64,000 nt of DNA from Methanobrevibacter sp. GTDB taxonomy: Archaea > Methanobacteriota > Methanobacteria > Methanobacteriales > Methanobacteriaceae. The stretch covers positions 1 to 64,000 of the forward strand of contig NZ_JAFQXT010000011.1 in assembly GCF_017406825.1 (NCBI RefSeq). The letters run 5' to 3'. Of this stretch, positions 53,970 through 62,517 are shown one piece after another. A program made the position numbers and the translations under genes. How positions within the stretch are numbered: the stretch's first letter is position 1; the number at the start of each line of letters is the position of its first letter. The notes beneath the pieces were generated by a model. It had not been told where the DNA came from, did no database searches, and saw nothing but the letters and a program-made list of their open reading frames with translations.

Positions 53970-55462
53970 TAAATCACCCTGCTTTTTATCTCGTCAAAGG
54001 AATAGATCTTGTTGAATTCAACCTCACGAGCCATGCTGATTATCGCCTCAATATCCAAATTCTTTTCTATCAGATCCATTGCATATGAGGTGAACAGTTC
54101 ATATCTTATTTCCACTTCAGGAATAAATCCGCGCATATCTGCGGATTTTAATTTCGGAAGCTTTAGGACATTTTCGACATTAGTATTGTTTTTGATGTAT
54201 GGAACCACCTGGTCGAATATATCGTCATTGTAGACCTTGTTCAAAAGAATGGCTTCAACAGGAACTCCGAATTTTTCAAGCATGTTCGCATGGCTTACCA
54301 AATCAATTGCTGCAGATTCGATTCCGCCCTTGTTGACGCCTGAAGCCAGTATCATAGGTATATTTGATGACATTGCAATTTCAGCAGCAGAAAATGGGAC
54401 CTTTTCATTTAAAAGACCGGTGAACACGCTCATGACTCCTTCAATCAGTACAATATCATAGTCAGAATTGTTGAGTCTGTCTATTGTAGATTCGATGTCG
54501 GCCCAACCAAGGTGTCCGATTTTTACTGATGCGAAATCCTCCATTTTTCCCTTTGTCAAATATAATCCAGGTATGATGTCACGAACGTCAGGACCTACTT
54601 TGAGAAGCGCCACCTTATATCCTCTTTTTCTTAAAGCCCCTGCAAGGCCTGTCAGTATGAATGTTTTACCGGAATCGGATCCGTTACTTCCAATCATAAG
54701 ATATTTAGGTCTTTCATTGGCTTGGATTTCAGGAACTTTAATGTTGGTGTTGATTCCGACTTCACTATGCAGGAACTTTTTGACTTCAGCGTTTCTATTG
54801 TAAATTTCACTGATATCCGTTGCGTCTATTTGTTCCAGCAGGTTGTTTACAATAATCGGATTTTCATCCAAAATCCCATGAATCATTGTACCGATAACAT
54901 TGCCGTCATCATTGCAGGCACCTGAAAAGATGTTGTAATCGCCCTTTTCATTTGTATCCCCATAATTCATTCTTTGAACTTTTGAATAAAACAGTGGTTT
55001 CGCATCACCTTCCACCTTTCCGTAAGTGTGGGTGTGGAAGCCGTCAACATCCATGTCCTGATTATTGACTAAAAATGAGTTCTTAAACACTTTCGCCTTA
55101 ACCCGGTCGCTTGTAATCAAAGGTGAGAAATTGACATCTATTAATCCAAGGCCCGGCTTGACAATTGGCACTGGAGATTTTCTTCCAATGTCTATCTGAT
55201 TTGATAAGAGCTGAAAACCCGCACATATTCCAATAATTGGCTTTCCGTCACGGGCCATTTTTTTGATTTCAGTATTCAAATCCATGTTGATGTCATTTGA
55301 TTCAATCAGGGTTCCGCCAGGTATGATTAAGGCATCCAACTCTTCGCTTGCCTTATTACCATTGACCAATCCGTTTTCCTTAACGATATCGGTTGGCAAA
55401 TTTCCAAAGTCTTCAAATCCTGGCACTGCTCCACTAACATAAGCAAGTCCGATTTTTGTCAT
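53969..55462 (-). CDS. Cobyrinate-synthase-like protein with inverted domain order (GATase then ATPase)
   Basis: 497 residues from the ATG at 55462 (GAGGTT site 6 nt upstream). Domain 1 (about 1-235) is a class I glutamine amidotransferase of the CobB/CobQ type: PIIGICAGFQLLS with nucleophile Cys80 and TMIHGILDEN with His195. Domain 2 (about 248-497) is a dethiobiotin-synthetase-like ATPase: SNGSDSGKTFILTGL P-loop (Lys266), LLKVGPDVRDI, IVLIEGVMSVF and ILASGVNKGG. Normal CobB, CobQ and CfbB have the ATPase first. Both active sites look intact, so it should amidate a carboxylate using Gln and ATP. The substrate is unknown; tetrapyrrole or another cofactor is possible. Confidence 0.85.
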   Translation of the reverse strand: MTKIGLAYVSGAVPGFEDFGNLPTDIVKENGLVNGNKASEELDALIIPGGTLIESNDINMDLNTEIKKMARDGKPIIGICAGFQLLSNQIDIGRKSPVPIVKPGLGLIDVNFSPLITSDRVKAKVFKNSFLVNNQDMDVDGFHTHTYGKVEGDAKPLFYSKVQRMNYGDTNEKGDYNIFSGACNDDGNVIGTMIHGILDENPIIVNNLLEQIDATDISEIYNRNAEVKKFLHSEVGINTNIKVPEIQANERPKYLMIGSNGSDSGKTFILTGLAGALRKRGYKVALLKVGPDVRDIIPGLYLTKGKMEDFASVKIGHLGWADIESTIDRLNNSDYDIVLIEGVMSVFTGLLNEKVPFSAAEIAMSSNIPMILASGVNKGGIESAAIDLVSHANMLEKFGVPVEAILLNKVYNDDIFDQVVPYIKNNTNVENVLKLPKLKSADMRGFIPEVEIRYELFTSYAMDLIEKNLDIEAIISMAREVEFNKIYSFDEIKSRVI

Positions 55463-55512
55463 AAACATAACCTCTTGATAATCTATTAGGATTTGATATG
55501 TTATTAAATTAA

Positions 55513-55533
55513 GGGGTGTATTTCAAGTGTAAA
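55513..55533 (+). repeat. Outlying ORB-like element
   Basis: GGGGTGTATTTCAAGTGTAAA. The 8-base GGGGTGTA flank plus the 13-mer equals, apart from two bases, the strongest copy in the origin (45067-45087). It lies in the 94-bp spacer between gatA and the GATase/ATPase gene, about 10 kb right of the origin. Confidence 0.6.
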
Positions 55534-55556
55534 ATAAGTTACAAAAAAAAAGAAAT

Positions 55557-56927
55557 TTATTGAGTGTTTTCGAAAACACTCATAGCTTTAATGATTTTTT
55601 CATCATCCAAAGGTTTTGCCTGAATCTGCAAACCGACAGGAATGCCGTCCACTTCGCCTGCTGGAATGCTTGCAGCCGGAATACCAGCCAAATTGGCAAT
55701 AACTGTTAGGACATCGTAGGCATACATTTCCATAGGTTCCAGTTCAGCTCCAATTTCGTGAGGGAGTTTAGGAACGGTAGGCCCAACAATCAGGTCAACG
55801 TTTTCAAGCATTGAAGTGATTTCACCTCTAATTACAGACCTTGCTTTTAGTGCTTGCTTGTAATATTTTCCACTGAATTCGGCTTCTGCAATATGTGAAC
55901 CTATTTTAATTCTTCTCAGCACTTCGTCACCACATACCTCTTCAATTCTGTAACCGTAATCCCTTCCGTCGTATTTTCTTGTTGCAGAGAAGAATTCCAC
56001 ATAGTTGATCAGGTAATAGGTCGGTAAACATAAGTCAATGTAATCGAAGCTTACTTCAACGAGTTCGGCGCCTGCATCAACTAGCTTTTGTATGGCCTTA
56101 TTGACGGTCTTGTTGATTTCCTCATCTGTAACGTCAATGAATTCCTGACATACCGCGATTTTCATGCCTTCTAATGAAGTGTCTTTCAATACTTCTGTAA
56201 AATCAGGCTTGTTCCAGTCTAGAGTGGTACATTCGGTTTCATCGTAATTAGCAATTGTGTTTAAAGCCAGTGCTATTCCGCTAACATCATTTGCTAATGG
56301 TCCGATTTGGTCCAGGCTCATGGATAAGTCAAGCAAACCTTGTCTTGACACTGCACCGTATGTCGGTTTGAATCCAACAACTCCACAGTGTGAAGCAGGG
56401 TTTCTGATGGACCCGCCGGTGTCTGATCCTATTGATATGTCACACATCTCAGCGGCAATTGCAGCTGCACATCCTCCGCTTGACCCTCCCGGAATCCTGC
56501 CCATTGCTGCAGGGTTTTGTGTAGGTCCGTAGTAGGATGTTTCTGTTGAACTTCCTGCTGCGAATTCATCCATATTCAATATGCCGATTATTATTCCATC
56601 TTCTTTTAGAATTTCTTCCACAACGGTTGCATTATAACTTCCAAGATAGTTTTCCAATGTTTTGGAAGCTGCTGAAATAGTTAAGTCTTCAACATTAATG
56701 TTTGCTTTTATACCGAACACCAATCCGGCAAGAGCACCAACATCTTCACCGTTGGCTATTTTTTCATCAATAGTTTCAGCTTGTTTTAATGCATTTTCAT
56801 AGTTTAATTCAATAAATGCATTAATTTTTTCGTTATTTTCATCTATAACTTTAATGAAGCTTTCTACATTTTCTTTAGCTGTCATTTCTCCATTTTTTAT
56901 GGAGTTCAATTTTTCAATAACGCTCAT
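55557..56927 (-). CDS. gatA: Glutamyl-tRNA(Gln)/aspartyl-tRNA(Asn) amidotransferase subunit A
   Basis: Amidase subunit of GatCAB, which turns misacylated Asp-tRNA(Asn) (in archaea mainly) into Asn-tRNA(Asn). 456 residues from the ATG at 56927 (AGGTGTTTTA site). An in-frame start at 57134 would cross the promoter and is rejected. Amidase signature: the Lys of VFGIKANINVEDL, then GSSTETSYYGPTQNPAAMGRIPGGSSGGCAAAIA fragments with the cis-Ser and Ser nucleophile, SIGSDTGGSIRNPASHCGVVGFKPTYG, and VGPTVPKLPHEIG near the end. All catalytic residues are present. gatB and gatC are not adjacent. It is divergent from the HAD gene. Confidence 0.93.
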   Translation of the reverse strand: MSVIEKLNSIKNGEMTAKENVESFIKVIDENNEKINAFIELNYENALKQAETIDEKIANGEDVGALAGLVFGIKANINVEDLTISAASKTLENYLGSYNATVVEEILKEDGIIIGILNMDEFAAGSSTETSYYGPTQNPAAMGRIPGGSSGGCAAAIAAEMCDISIGSDTGGSIRNPASHCGVVGFKPTYGAVSRQGLLDLSMSLDQIGPLANDVSGIALALNTIANYDETECTTLDWNKPDFTEVLKDTSLEGMKIAVCQEFIDVTDEEINKTVNKAIQKLVDAGAELVEVSFDYIDLCLPTYYLINYVEFFSATRKYDGRDYGYRIEEVCGDEVLRRIKIGSHIAEAEFSGKYYKQALKARSVIRGEITSMLENVDLIVGPTVPKLPHEIGAELEPMEMYAYDVLTVIANLAGIPAASIPAGEVDGIPVGLQIQAKPLDDEKIIKAMSVFENTQ

Positions 56928-57036
56928 TAAAACACCTAAATAATCATAAATTATAATACTATTATTTTTATTTTCAATGTTTATAAACTTGTTTTTTTTA
57001 ATTAATTTTAAATATTTTTTTTGACTATTATTAATC

Positions 57037-57831
57037 ATGAAAAAGGCAGTCGTATTCGATAACTCCGGAACACTGATTGAAAGGTATAGGGTTATCAAGG
57101 ATGTTTTGAATGGTAATATATTTACCAATATCAACTCTCTGGACTTGATAGATGCGGCCGACTCCTTAGCTTTGGTTGTTCTTCAGTTCAATACAAACAA
57201 GCTTTTGAAGTTGGATGAAGACAAATTGATTTCCGATGTCATCAGGGAATATGACATTGACTTTGACGTCAGCTTTTCCACAAGGCAGGTTTCAAAGGCC
57301 GAGGTTAAAGAGATCCTATTCAATGAAAAGACATCCACGGTTTCAGACATCACTGACGGATTTGACATTTTGCGTGAAAAAATCTCCCATATGGAACTGT
57401 GCAACGGATCCGCATTGATTGTCGATATGGATTTGGGTCAGGTTGCCTATACCATAACATCTGCCGGCAGGTTTTTCCCAAAGGTTTTTGAAACAATCGA
57501 AACCTTAAAGGCCCGTGGCATAGAGATCTTCATTGCATCAGGGGACAGAAAGGGCGCAATCAACAGATTGGCCAACATGCTTGATGTTCCTGAAGACAAC
57601 GCTTACGGCACTGTTTCCACAAGGGGAAAATGTGAAGTGGTTTCCATTTTAAAGGAAGGTGGATATAAGGTCATGATGGTTGGAGACGGCCTCAACGACA
57701 TATTGGCCTTTAAAAAAGCCGATGTCAGTGTTCTGACTATTGAACAGCAGGAGGAAGTCTCTCCAAAGATGATGGATAAGACGGATTATGTTATTGAGGA
57801 CATTTTCGAAGTTACTATGATTGATTTTTAG
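57037..57831 (+). CDS. Soluble P-type-ATPase-like HAD phosphatase
   Basis: 264 residues, cytosolic. HAD motif I is VVFDNSGTLIERY: the second Asp of the usual DxD is replaced by Ser, as in P-type ATPases (DKTGT). Motif II/III are IFIASGDRKGAINRLA, and motif IV is MMVGDGLNDILAFKKADVSVLT. A unique middle part (about 55-130) may be a cap. It resembles the stand-alone M. jannaschii protein MJ0968, a soluble P-type-ATPase-like phosphatase. The biological substrate is unknown. It is monocistronic and starts without a clear ribosome site. Confidence 0.83.
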   Translation: MKKAVVFDNSGTLIERYRVIKDVLNGNIFTNINSLDLIDAADSLALVVLQFNTNKLLKLDEDKLISDVIREYDIDFDVSFSTRQVSKAEVKEILFNEKTSTVSDITDGFDILREKISHMELCNGSALIVDMDLGQVAYTITSAGRFFPKVFETIETLKARGIEIFIASGDRKGAINRLANMLDVPEDNAYGTVSTRGKCEVVSILKEGGYKVMMVGDGLNDILAFKKADVSVLTIEQQEEVSPKMMDKTDYVIEDIFEVTMIDF

Positions 57832-57851
57832 AATCGCTTTTTTTTGATTTT

Positions 57852-57884
57852 ATAACTTATAACTTATCATTTATAACTTATACA
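57852..57884. repeat. TTATAACTTATAACTTAT-type short repeat
   Basis: Three to four copies of the 7-mer TTATAAC in the 60-bp spacer after the HAD gene. The same units occur at 63851-63990 beyond trpB2. It is AT-rich and intergenic, and of uncertain meaning. Confidence 0.5.
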
Positions 57885-57894
57885 AAAAAAATAT

Positions 57895-58608
57895 TCATAG
57901 GTTTTCAATGACTTCTTTGCTTTTAAGGATATTATCAAAGTTGTTCAGCTCAATAATTCCCGTATCAATCTTTTTGAGCAAATTCAAATCAAGGGTGCCT
58001 TCACCCAGGGTAATGTGCTGGTCTTTAACTCCATCGTTATCGTTCAGGTGGCAGTAGCTGATGTTTTTCAGGGATAACATTTCCTCCAGGTTTCCACAGG
58101 TATTTCCGTGGCCGGTATCTATTGTAAGGCTGCAGCCGGTCTGTTCCTGTATCATCTCTATTTCCTCAACTTTGTTTCCTAAAAACTTACCTCTTACAGG
58201 CATGTTTTCAACAGAGACTTCAACATTCGTATTGTCTATTATTTCCGCGATGCTTTCCACGGCAAATTCCAATGCCATCTTTCTTAGGTGCGGTTCATTC
58301 CGTCCAATGATTCCTGGATGTATTGTTATTGTTTTTGCGTTGATGTTTTCTGCAACATTTCCTGCATGAATCATCTGTTTTATGCATTCCCTTCTTATTC
58401 CGCTGTTAAGGCTTGCCAGGTTGATGTCGACGGTTGCCGCATGAATCCTTATGTCAAGCCCGCAGTCCTTAAATTCGCTGTTGTTCCTGTTTATGACCAT
58501 GTCCTCTCCGAGGATTTCTATCATTTCAAATCCATGTGTTTTTGCCAGATTGATGATGTCGCTATTGGGTTGCATGAATACTGCCAGTGTTGTAAATCCA
58601 AGCTTCAT
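57895..58608 (-). CDS. Sugar phosphate isomerase/epimerase family TIM barrel
   Basis: 237-residue AP-endonuclease-2/xylose-isomerase-like TIM barrel. Metal-ligand type motifs: GFTTLAVFM at the N-terminus, RIHAATVDINLASLNSG, TIHPGIIGRNEPHL, VSVENMPVRGKFLG, LTIDTGHGNTCGN and SYCHLNDNDGVKDQHITLGEGTLDL. All the His, Glu and Asp positions of the family are present. The exact reaction is unknown: sugar isomerase or endonuclease IV-like, with the short length favouring isomerase-type. It is a single gene whose promoter is shared back to back with the LeuA-family gene. Confidence 0.8.
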   Translation of the reverse strand: MKLGFTTLAVFMQPNSDIINLAKTHGFEMIEILGEDMVINRNNSEFKDCGLDIRIHAATVDINLASLNSGIRRECIKQMIHAGNVAENINAKTITIHPGIIGRNEPHLRKMALEFAVESIAEIIDNTNVEVSVENMPVRGKFLGNKVEEIEMIQEQTGCSLTIDTGHGNTCGNLEEMLSLKNISYCHLNDNDGVKDQHITLGEGTLDLNLLKKIDTGIIELNNFDNILKSKEVIENL

Positions 58609-58721
58609 GATTATATATTACATATTCTTAGATAATAAAAGTTAAACAGGATGAAAATTTTTCATGTCAATCTTAACTTTTTTTAACTAAAAAGCATAAA
58701 CCTATATCCAATGGTGATGTA

Positions 58722-60260
58722 ATGCATGAGATTGAAACGTTTAAAAAGGAACATTTGAGATTGCCCGATAAGATTTATATTTTAGACACTACTTTAAGGG
58801 ACGGCGAACAGACACCCGGTGTTGCGCTCACGATTGATGAGAAGATACAGATTGCCACCAAATTGAATAATTTCGGCGTCGATAAGATTGAAGTCGGTTT
58901 TCCAGCATCTTCATCAGGTGAGATAGACTCTGCAAGAAAAATCAAATCCTTAGGTTTGGATTCCACAATTGTAGGTTTGGCCCGTACTTTAAAATTCGAT
59001 GTTAATGCAGTCATAGATGCGGATTTGGATTATGTTCACACTTTCATCGGAACTTCTCGATTACATCGCGATTACAAGCTTAAAATGAGTAAGGAAGACA
59101 TTGTTCAAACCGCTGTAGAGGCGGTTGAGCACGCTAAAGATCACGGATTGACTGTTGAGTTTTCCGCAGAAGATGCAACAAGGACTGAAGGACCATTTCT
59201 GTTTGAAGTTTATCGTGAGGTTATAGATGCAGGGGCTGATTTTATAGACATTCCTGACACTTTAGGTATTCTGACTCCTAGTCTGGCCGCTTTTTTAATA
59301 ACTGAATTTAAGAGGAATTTCAAAACCCCTCTCAGCGTTCATTTTCACAATGATTTTGGCTTGGCCACTGCCAATACATTAATTGCCCTTGAATGTGGAG
59401 CCAACCAGGCACATGTTACCGTAAACGGTATTGGCGAGCGAACCGGAAACTGTTCCCTTGAAGAGTTGGTCATGAGTCTTAAGGCAACTTATGGTTATGC
59501 TTTGGACGTTGATACCACCAGATTATATAGCTTATCTAACCTGGTTGGTCGTTTGACAGGTGTTAAGATGCCGGTCAACAAGCCGATTGTTGGGGAAAAT
59601 GCATTCGCCCATGAATCAGGAATTCATGTTCAGGGCGTTTTAAACAATTCTTCTACATATGAACCTATTTCCCCTGAAACTGTTGGACATTCCCGCCGCA
59701 TTATTTTAGGAAAACACAGTGGTTCAAATGCTATTAGATCTAAACTAAAAGACTATCATATTGATTTGACTGATGAGCAGTTCAATAAGGTATTTGATGA
59801 AATTAAATCCTTGGGAGATAAGGGAAAAAGTATCAATGATGATGAATTGGTGTCATTGGCTGTTAATGAATTGGTTGCAGCTCGTGAAACCCCGATTCTT
59901 TTGAAAGGTTTAGGCCTGTCCTCCGGAAATGGTGTTTCTCCCACAGCCACTGTCAGGCTAGAAATCAATGGTGTTGAAAAGGAAACCGCTTCCATTGGTG
60001 TTGGTCCAATTGATGCGGCATTAAATGCCATCAGCAGTTTGATTCAAGAAGACATTGATGTTAATCTTGAAGAATATAATTTGGAGGCAATCACTGGCGG
60101 TACAGATGCTTTGGCAGAGGTATTTGTAATCACATCCGATTCAAAAGGCAACGTATCAACAGGAAGGTCCACCAACCAGGATGTTGTCATGGCAAGTATA
60201 TTGGCGGTTTTGGATTCTATCAACAAGTTATTGTTAATTAAAAAATCCACTTTTAAATGA
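58722..60260 (+). CDS. leuA: LeuA-family synthase: 2-isopropylmalate or (R)-citramalate synthase
   Basis: Condenses acetyl-CoA with a 2-oxoacid. 512 residues: TIM barrel (about 15-290) with LDTTLRDGEQTPGVALTIDEK, GFPASSSGEIDSARK, SAEDATRTEGPFLFEVYRE, VHFHNDFGLATANTLIALE and NGIGERTGNCSLEELVM, a linker region (ENAFAHESGIHVQGVLNN) and the LeuA C-terminal regulatory domain (about 385-505) that senses leucine or isoleucine. Presence of the regulatory domain separates it from AksA-like homocitrate synthases of about 400 residues. Whether it is LeuA or CimA cannot be settled from sequence read by eye. GGTGATG site. Confidence 0.88.
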   Translation: MHEIETFKKEHLRLPDKIYILDTTLRDGEQTPGVALTIDEKIQIATKLNNFGVDKIEVGFPASSSGEIDSARKIKSLGLDSTIVGLARTLKFDVNAVIDADLDYVHTFIGTSRLHRDYKLKMSKEDIVQTAVEAVEHAKDHGLTVEFSAEDATRTEGPFLFEVYREVIDAGADFIDIPDTLGILTPSLAAFLITEFKRNFKTPLSVHFHNDFGLATANTLIALECGANQAHVTVNGIGERTGNCSLEELVMSLKATYGYALDVDTTRLYSLSNLVGRLTGVKMPVNKPIVGENAFAHESGIHVQGVLNNSSTYEPISPETVGHSRRIILGKHSGSNAIRSKLKDYHIDLTDEQFNKVFDEIKSLGDKGKSINDDELVSLAVNELVAARETPILLKGLGLSSGNGVSPTATVRLEINGVEKETASIGVGPIDAALNAISSLIQEDIDVNLEEYNLEAITGGTDALAEVFVITSDSKGNVSTGRSTNQDVVMASILAVLDSINKLLLIKKSTFK

Positions 60261-60407
60261 ATATTTGTCCATTATTTATCTTTTTTTATTTATTTTATTC
60301 AAAAAAAATAATTTTTTTATATTTTATGTTTTATAATTGTTTAATATTTTGAATTATATTAAATTTATTAAGTATTTGTTTAGATATGATAAAATTTTAT
60401 GTAAAAT

Positions 60408-60417
60408 TTTATATACA
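60408..60417 (+). promoter_or_regulatory. Alba promoter TATA box
   Basis: TTTATATACA, 34-43 nt before the alba ATG, with a GGTGA ribosome site at 60440. The wider 60261-60450 spacer is AT-rich with no gene. Confidence 0.5.
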
Positions 60418-60450
60418 TTAATGACCTAAATTTAATATGGTGAATTAAAT

Positions 60451-60726
60451 ATGGAGAATAATACAATTTTTGTAGGTAGCAAACCTGTTATGAATTATGT
60501 TTTAGCGGTTGTTACACAATTTAACGAAGGATCTGATAGCGTTCTCTTAAGAGCAAGAGGAAAAGCTATCAGTCGTGCTGTTGATGCTGCTGAAATTGTT
60601 AGAAATAGGTTTGTTCCAGAAGCGGATGTCACAGATATTCAAATTTCTACAGAAGAAATTGAAAACTTCAACAATGAAAAGACAAACGTTTCTATTATAG
60701 AAATTTTAATTGAAAAGAGTCAATAA
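60451..60726 (+). CDS. albA: DNA/RNA-binding protein Alba
   Basis: 91-residue chromatin and RNA-binding protein. [27 protein letters not shown] (with the loop Lys usually acetylated in Sac10b), [24 protein letters not shown] and the C-terminal beta hairpin are typical. It dimerises and coats DNA or RNA, complementing the histone. It is a single gene, probably highly expressed. It converges on the PHP gene. Confidence 0.95.
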   Translation: MENNTIFVGSKPVMNYVLAVVTQFNEGSDSVLLRARGKAISRAVDAAEIVRNRFVPEADVTDIQISTEEIENFNNEKTNVSIIEILIEKSQ

Positions 60727-60732
60727 CTCTTT

Positions 60733-61392
60733 TTAATCAAATTTCTTCAATATATTTTTTTCAAACAGATATTTTGAAAGAAGAATATTTGAAGTACCCT
60801 TTCCATGGGCTTCTACTTTACCTTTTTTTATTGCTTTTAACACGCTGTCTATATCTTTTTCACAATCTATTAAACTGAAGCAGTCACCGACAAATTTCCA
60901 GTAATGAGCGTCACTTGCACCAAGTGTTGGAAGATGTTCATTTTTTGCCAAATTTTTTGCCTTATTGTTACAATATCCGATAATGAATCTTGCATTTTTT
61001 GTTTCTATTGCATCTATTTTCAAATCCTTATAGTCTCTTTTGCATAAAAGTCCGTGCCTGTAAAAACAGTATGGATGGGGGATTATTGCAAGGCCACCCA
61101 AATCATGGATTCTGTCTATTGTATCTTCCGGTGAAAGGTCACGAGGTATGTTTTCCTCACACCCAAAACCAAGGATATGGCCCAATGCTGAAGAGATTTC
61201 AATTGAAGGGATTGCCAATATGTCTGTGTTTCTTGTTTTTGCCAAAACTTCGCTGGTTCCGTCAACGGTATTGTGATCGCTTATGGCTATTATGTCAATG
61301 TTCCTGCTTCTTGCAGTATGCAGAATGTCATCAATTCTTGAATTTGAGTCGGGCGAATATTCACTGTGAATATGGGAATCCATCTTAAGCAT
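60733..61392 (-). CDS. PHP domain metal-dependent phosphoesterase
   Basis: About 219-222 residues. PHP motifs: KMDSHIHSEYSPDS (HxH plus Asp), ISDHNTVDGT (DH), SIEISSALGHILGFG (Glu and His) and IPHPYCFYRHG, with a last metal site GASDAHYWKFVGDCFS. It is likely a phosphatase or phosphodiesterase of the TrpH/3',5'-nucleoside bisphosphate type, with the substrate unproven. Start 61392 (AGGAATGA 6 nt upstream) or 61401, which overlaps the DUF1786 stop as ATGA. It is co-transcribed after the DUF1786 gene. Confidence 0.85.
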   Translation of the reverse strand: MLKMDSHIHSEYSPDSNSRIDDILHTARSRNIDIIAISDHNTVDGTSEVLAKTRNTDILAIPSIEISSALGHILGFGCEENIPRDLSPEDTIDRIHDLGGLAIIPHPYCFYRHGLLCKRDYKDLKIDAIETKNARFIIGYCNNKAKNLAKNEHLPTLGASDAHYWKFVGDCFSLIDCEKDIDSVLKAIKKGKVEAHGKGTSNILLSKYLFEKNILKKFD

Positions 61393-61397
61393 GCTTA

Positions 61398-62426
61398 TCA
61401 TTCCTGAATTGTTTTTATCAAACCGATTGTCCCTGTCATCATCACATCCCCTCCTGGAGCGGCATGATGCCAGTCAAGGTTTGTCTTTTCTATCAGTTCC
61501 CTTTTCGGTCCGCTGACTATTACCTTTTCAATTTTTGAGATAGGATTGAGCACATGGGCACCGTGGCCATGGTCATTATAGACCTCTTCATTTGTTATTT
61601 CACCTGAAGCTAAACGTTTGATGTATATTTCAAGGGATTGACCGGTTAAACTGGATGTGTGATGTTCAAATACCCCTTGTATTTTTCCATCTTCAATCGA
61701 AGCCGCTGTCGTATGGCCATTCCCGATATCTATAACAATGAAACTGTTTAAATCTTTTGCCACTTCATCAAAACACATGCCGGCTATTGATGCAAATTTT
61801 GTATCCATCAGCAATGGGGCATCTTCTATTCCTTCATTTTCCAATGTTCTTCTAACAGCCTGCATTCTTGTATAATATTCAGGCAAATCATCTTTAAATC
61901 CAAATTCCAAAGGTGATATTGGCTTTGAAATTTTTTCCCTTATCTTTTCAAATCTGAAGTCCCTATCGCCCATATTTTCATTGTATCCATGGTCCTGAAC
62001 GGCTATTGCAATTTCATCAAAGTCAAATTCCAGGTCATAGCCCAATAGAAATTCGGATAGTTTTTTGATGTTGATGTCGCCCATATGGATTTTTGTATGT
62101 TCACTGTAGTCTTTTGCATCGTCTGCTATTTCAATTCCGATTGCCTTTACTTGTTCCAGATTGTCGCGGATTGTTCTTGCGCATACCGGTTCCATCACAA
62201 CCTCATATCCCTTTTCCATATGTTCGAGGATTGTTTTTTTTATTTTTCCTCCACCCATTATTTCTCCAGTGAAATAAATGTCGTTTTCTATTTCCCTTAT
62301 CTGTTGTGAGATATATAAGTGCGGGGATGGAAGCACAAGCTTTATTGAGTTTTCAAGCTCTTTTTCAGTATCGTATATCATTATATCTTGAGTTCCGGTT
62401 CCGACATCTATAGCTAAAATTCTCAT
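61398..62426 (-). CDS. DUF1786 ASKHA-fold protein
   Basis: 342 residues, matching DUF1786 found mostly in methanogens and a few bacteria. The opening MRILAIDVGTGTQDIMIYD is a phosphate-1 loop of the actin/sugar kinase/Hsp70 ATPase fold, and FIVIDIGNGHTTAAS (about 229-243) is phosphate-2. KVIVSGPKRELIEK and APGGDVMMTGTIGL occur near the end. It is often annotated as a pyruvate formate-lyase activating protein-like sequence without support. Biochemical role unknown; an ATP-dependent activity is inferred from the fold. It overlaps the PHP gene by 4 nt and is divergent from trpB2. Confidence 0.8.
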   Translation of the reverse strand: MRILAIDVGTGTQDIMIYDTEKELENSIKLVLPSPHLYISQQIREIENDIYFTGEIMGGGKIKKTILEHMEKGYEVVMEPVCARTIRDNLEQVKAIGIEIADDAKDYSEHTKIHMGDINIKKLSEFLLGYDLEFDFDEIAIAVQDHGYNENMGDRDFRFEKIREKISKPISPLEFGFKDDLPEYYTRMQAVRRTLENEGIEDAPLLMDTKFASIAGMCFDEVAKDLNSFIVIDIGNGHTTAASIEDGKIQGVFEHHTSSLTGQSLEIYIKRLASGEITNEEVYNDHGHGAHVLNPISKIEKVIVSGPKRELIEKTNLDWHHAAPGGDVMMTGTIGLIKTIQE

Positions 62427-62464
62427 ATTTTTAGATTGTTCTTTATGATATTTAATAATTTAAT

Positions 62465-62500
62465 TGTACATTTTTGTACTACAAAGCTTTAAATAGTACA
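62465..62500 (+). promoter_or_regulatory. TRP boxes and TATA box of trpB2
   Basis: Three TRP-box-like sites: TGTACA (62465-62470), TGTACT (62475-62480) and AGTACA (62495-62500). The last two form the inverted repeat TGTACTA/TAGTACA across the TATA-like GCTTTAAATA (62486-62495). In M. thermautotrophicus the repressor TrpY binds TGTACA sites in the trpB2 and trpEGCFBAD promoters. The TATA box is about 27 nt before the ATG, so the mRNA is leaderless. Confidence 0.75.
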
Positions 62501-62517
62501 TTGATATAATTATTATT

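Noticed and set aside
56928-57134. N-terminal extension of gatA
   Set aside because: The added residues are low-complexity and cross the divergent promoter; the ATG at 56927 has an AGGTG site.
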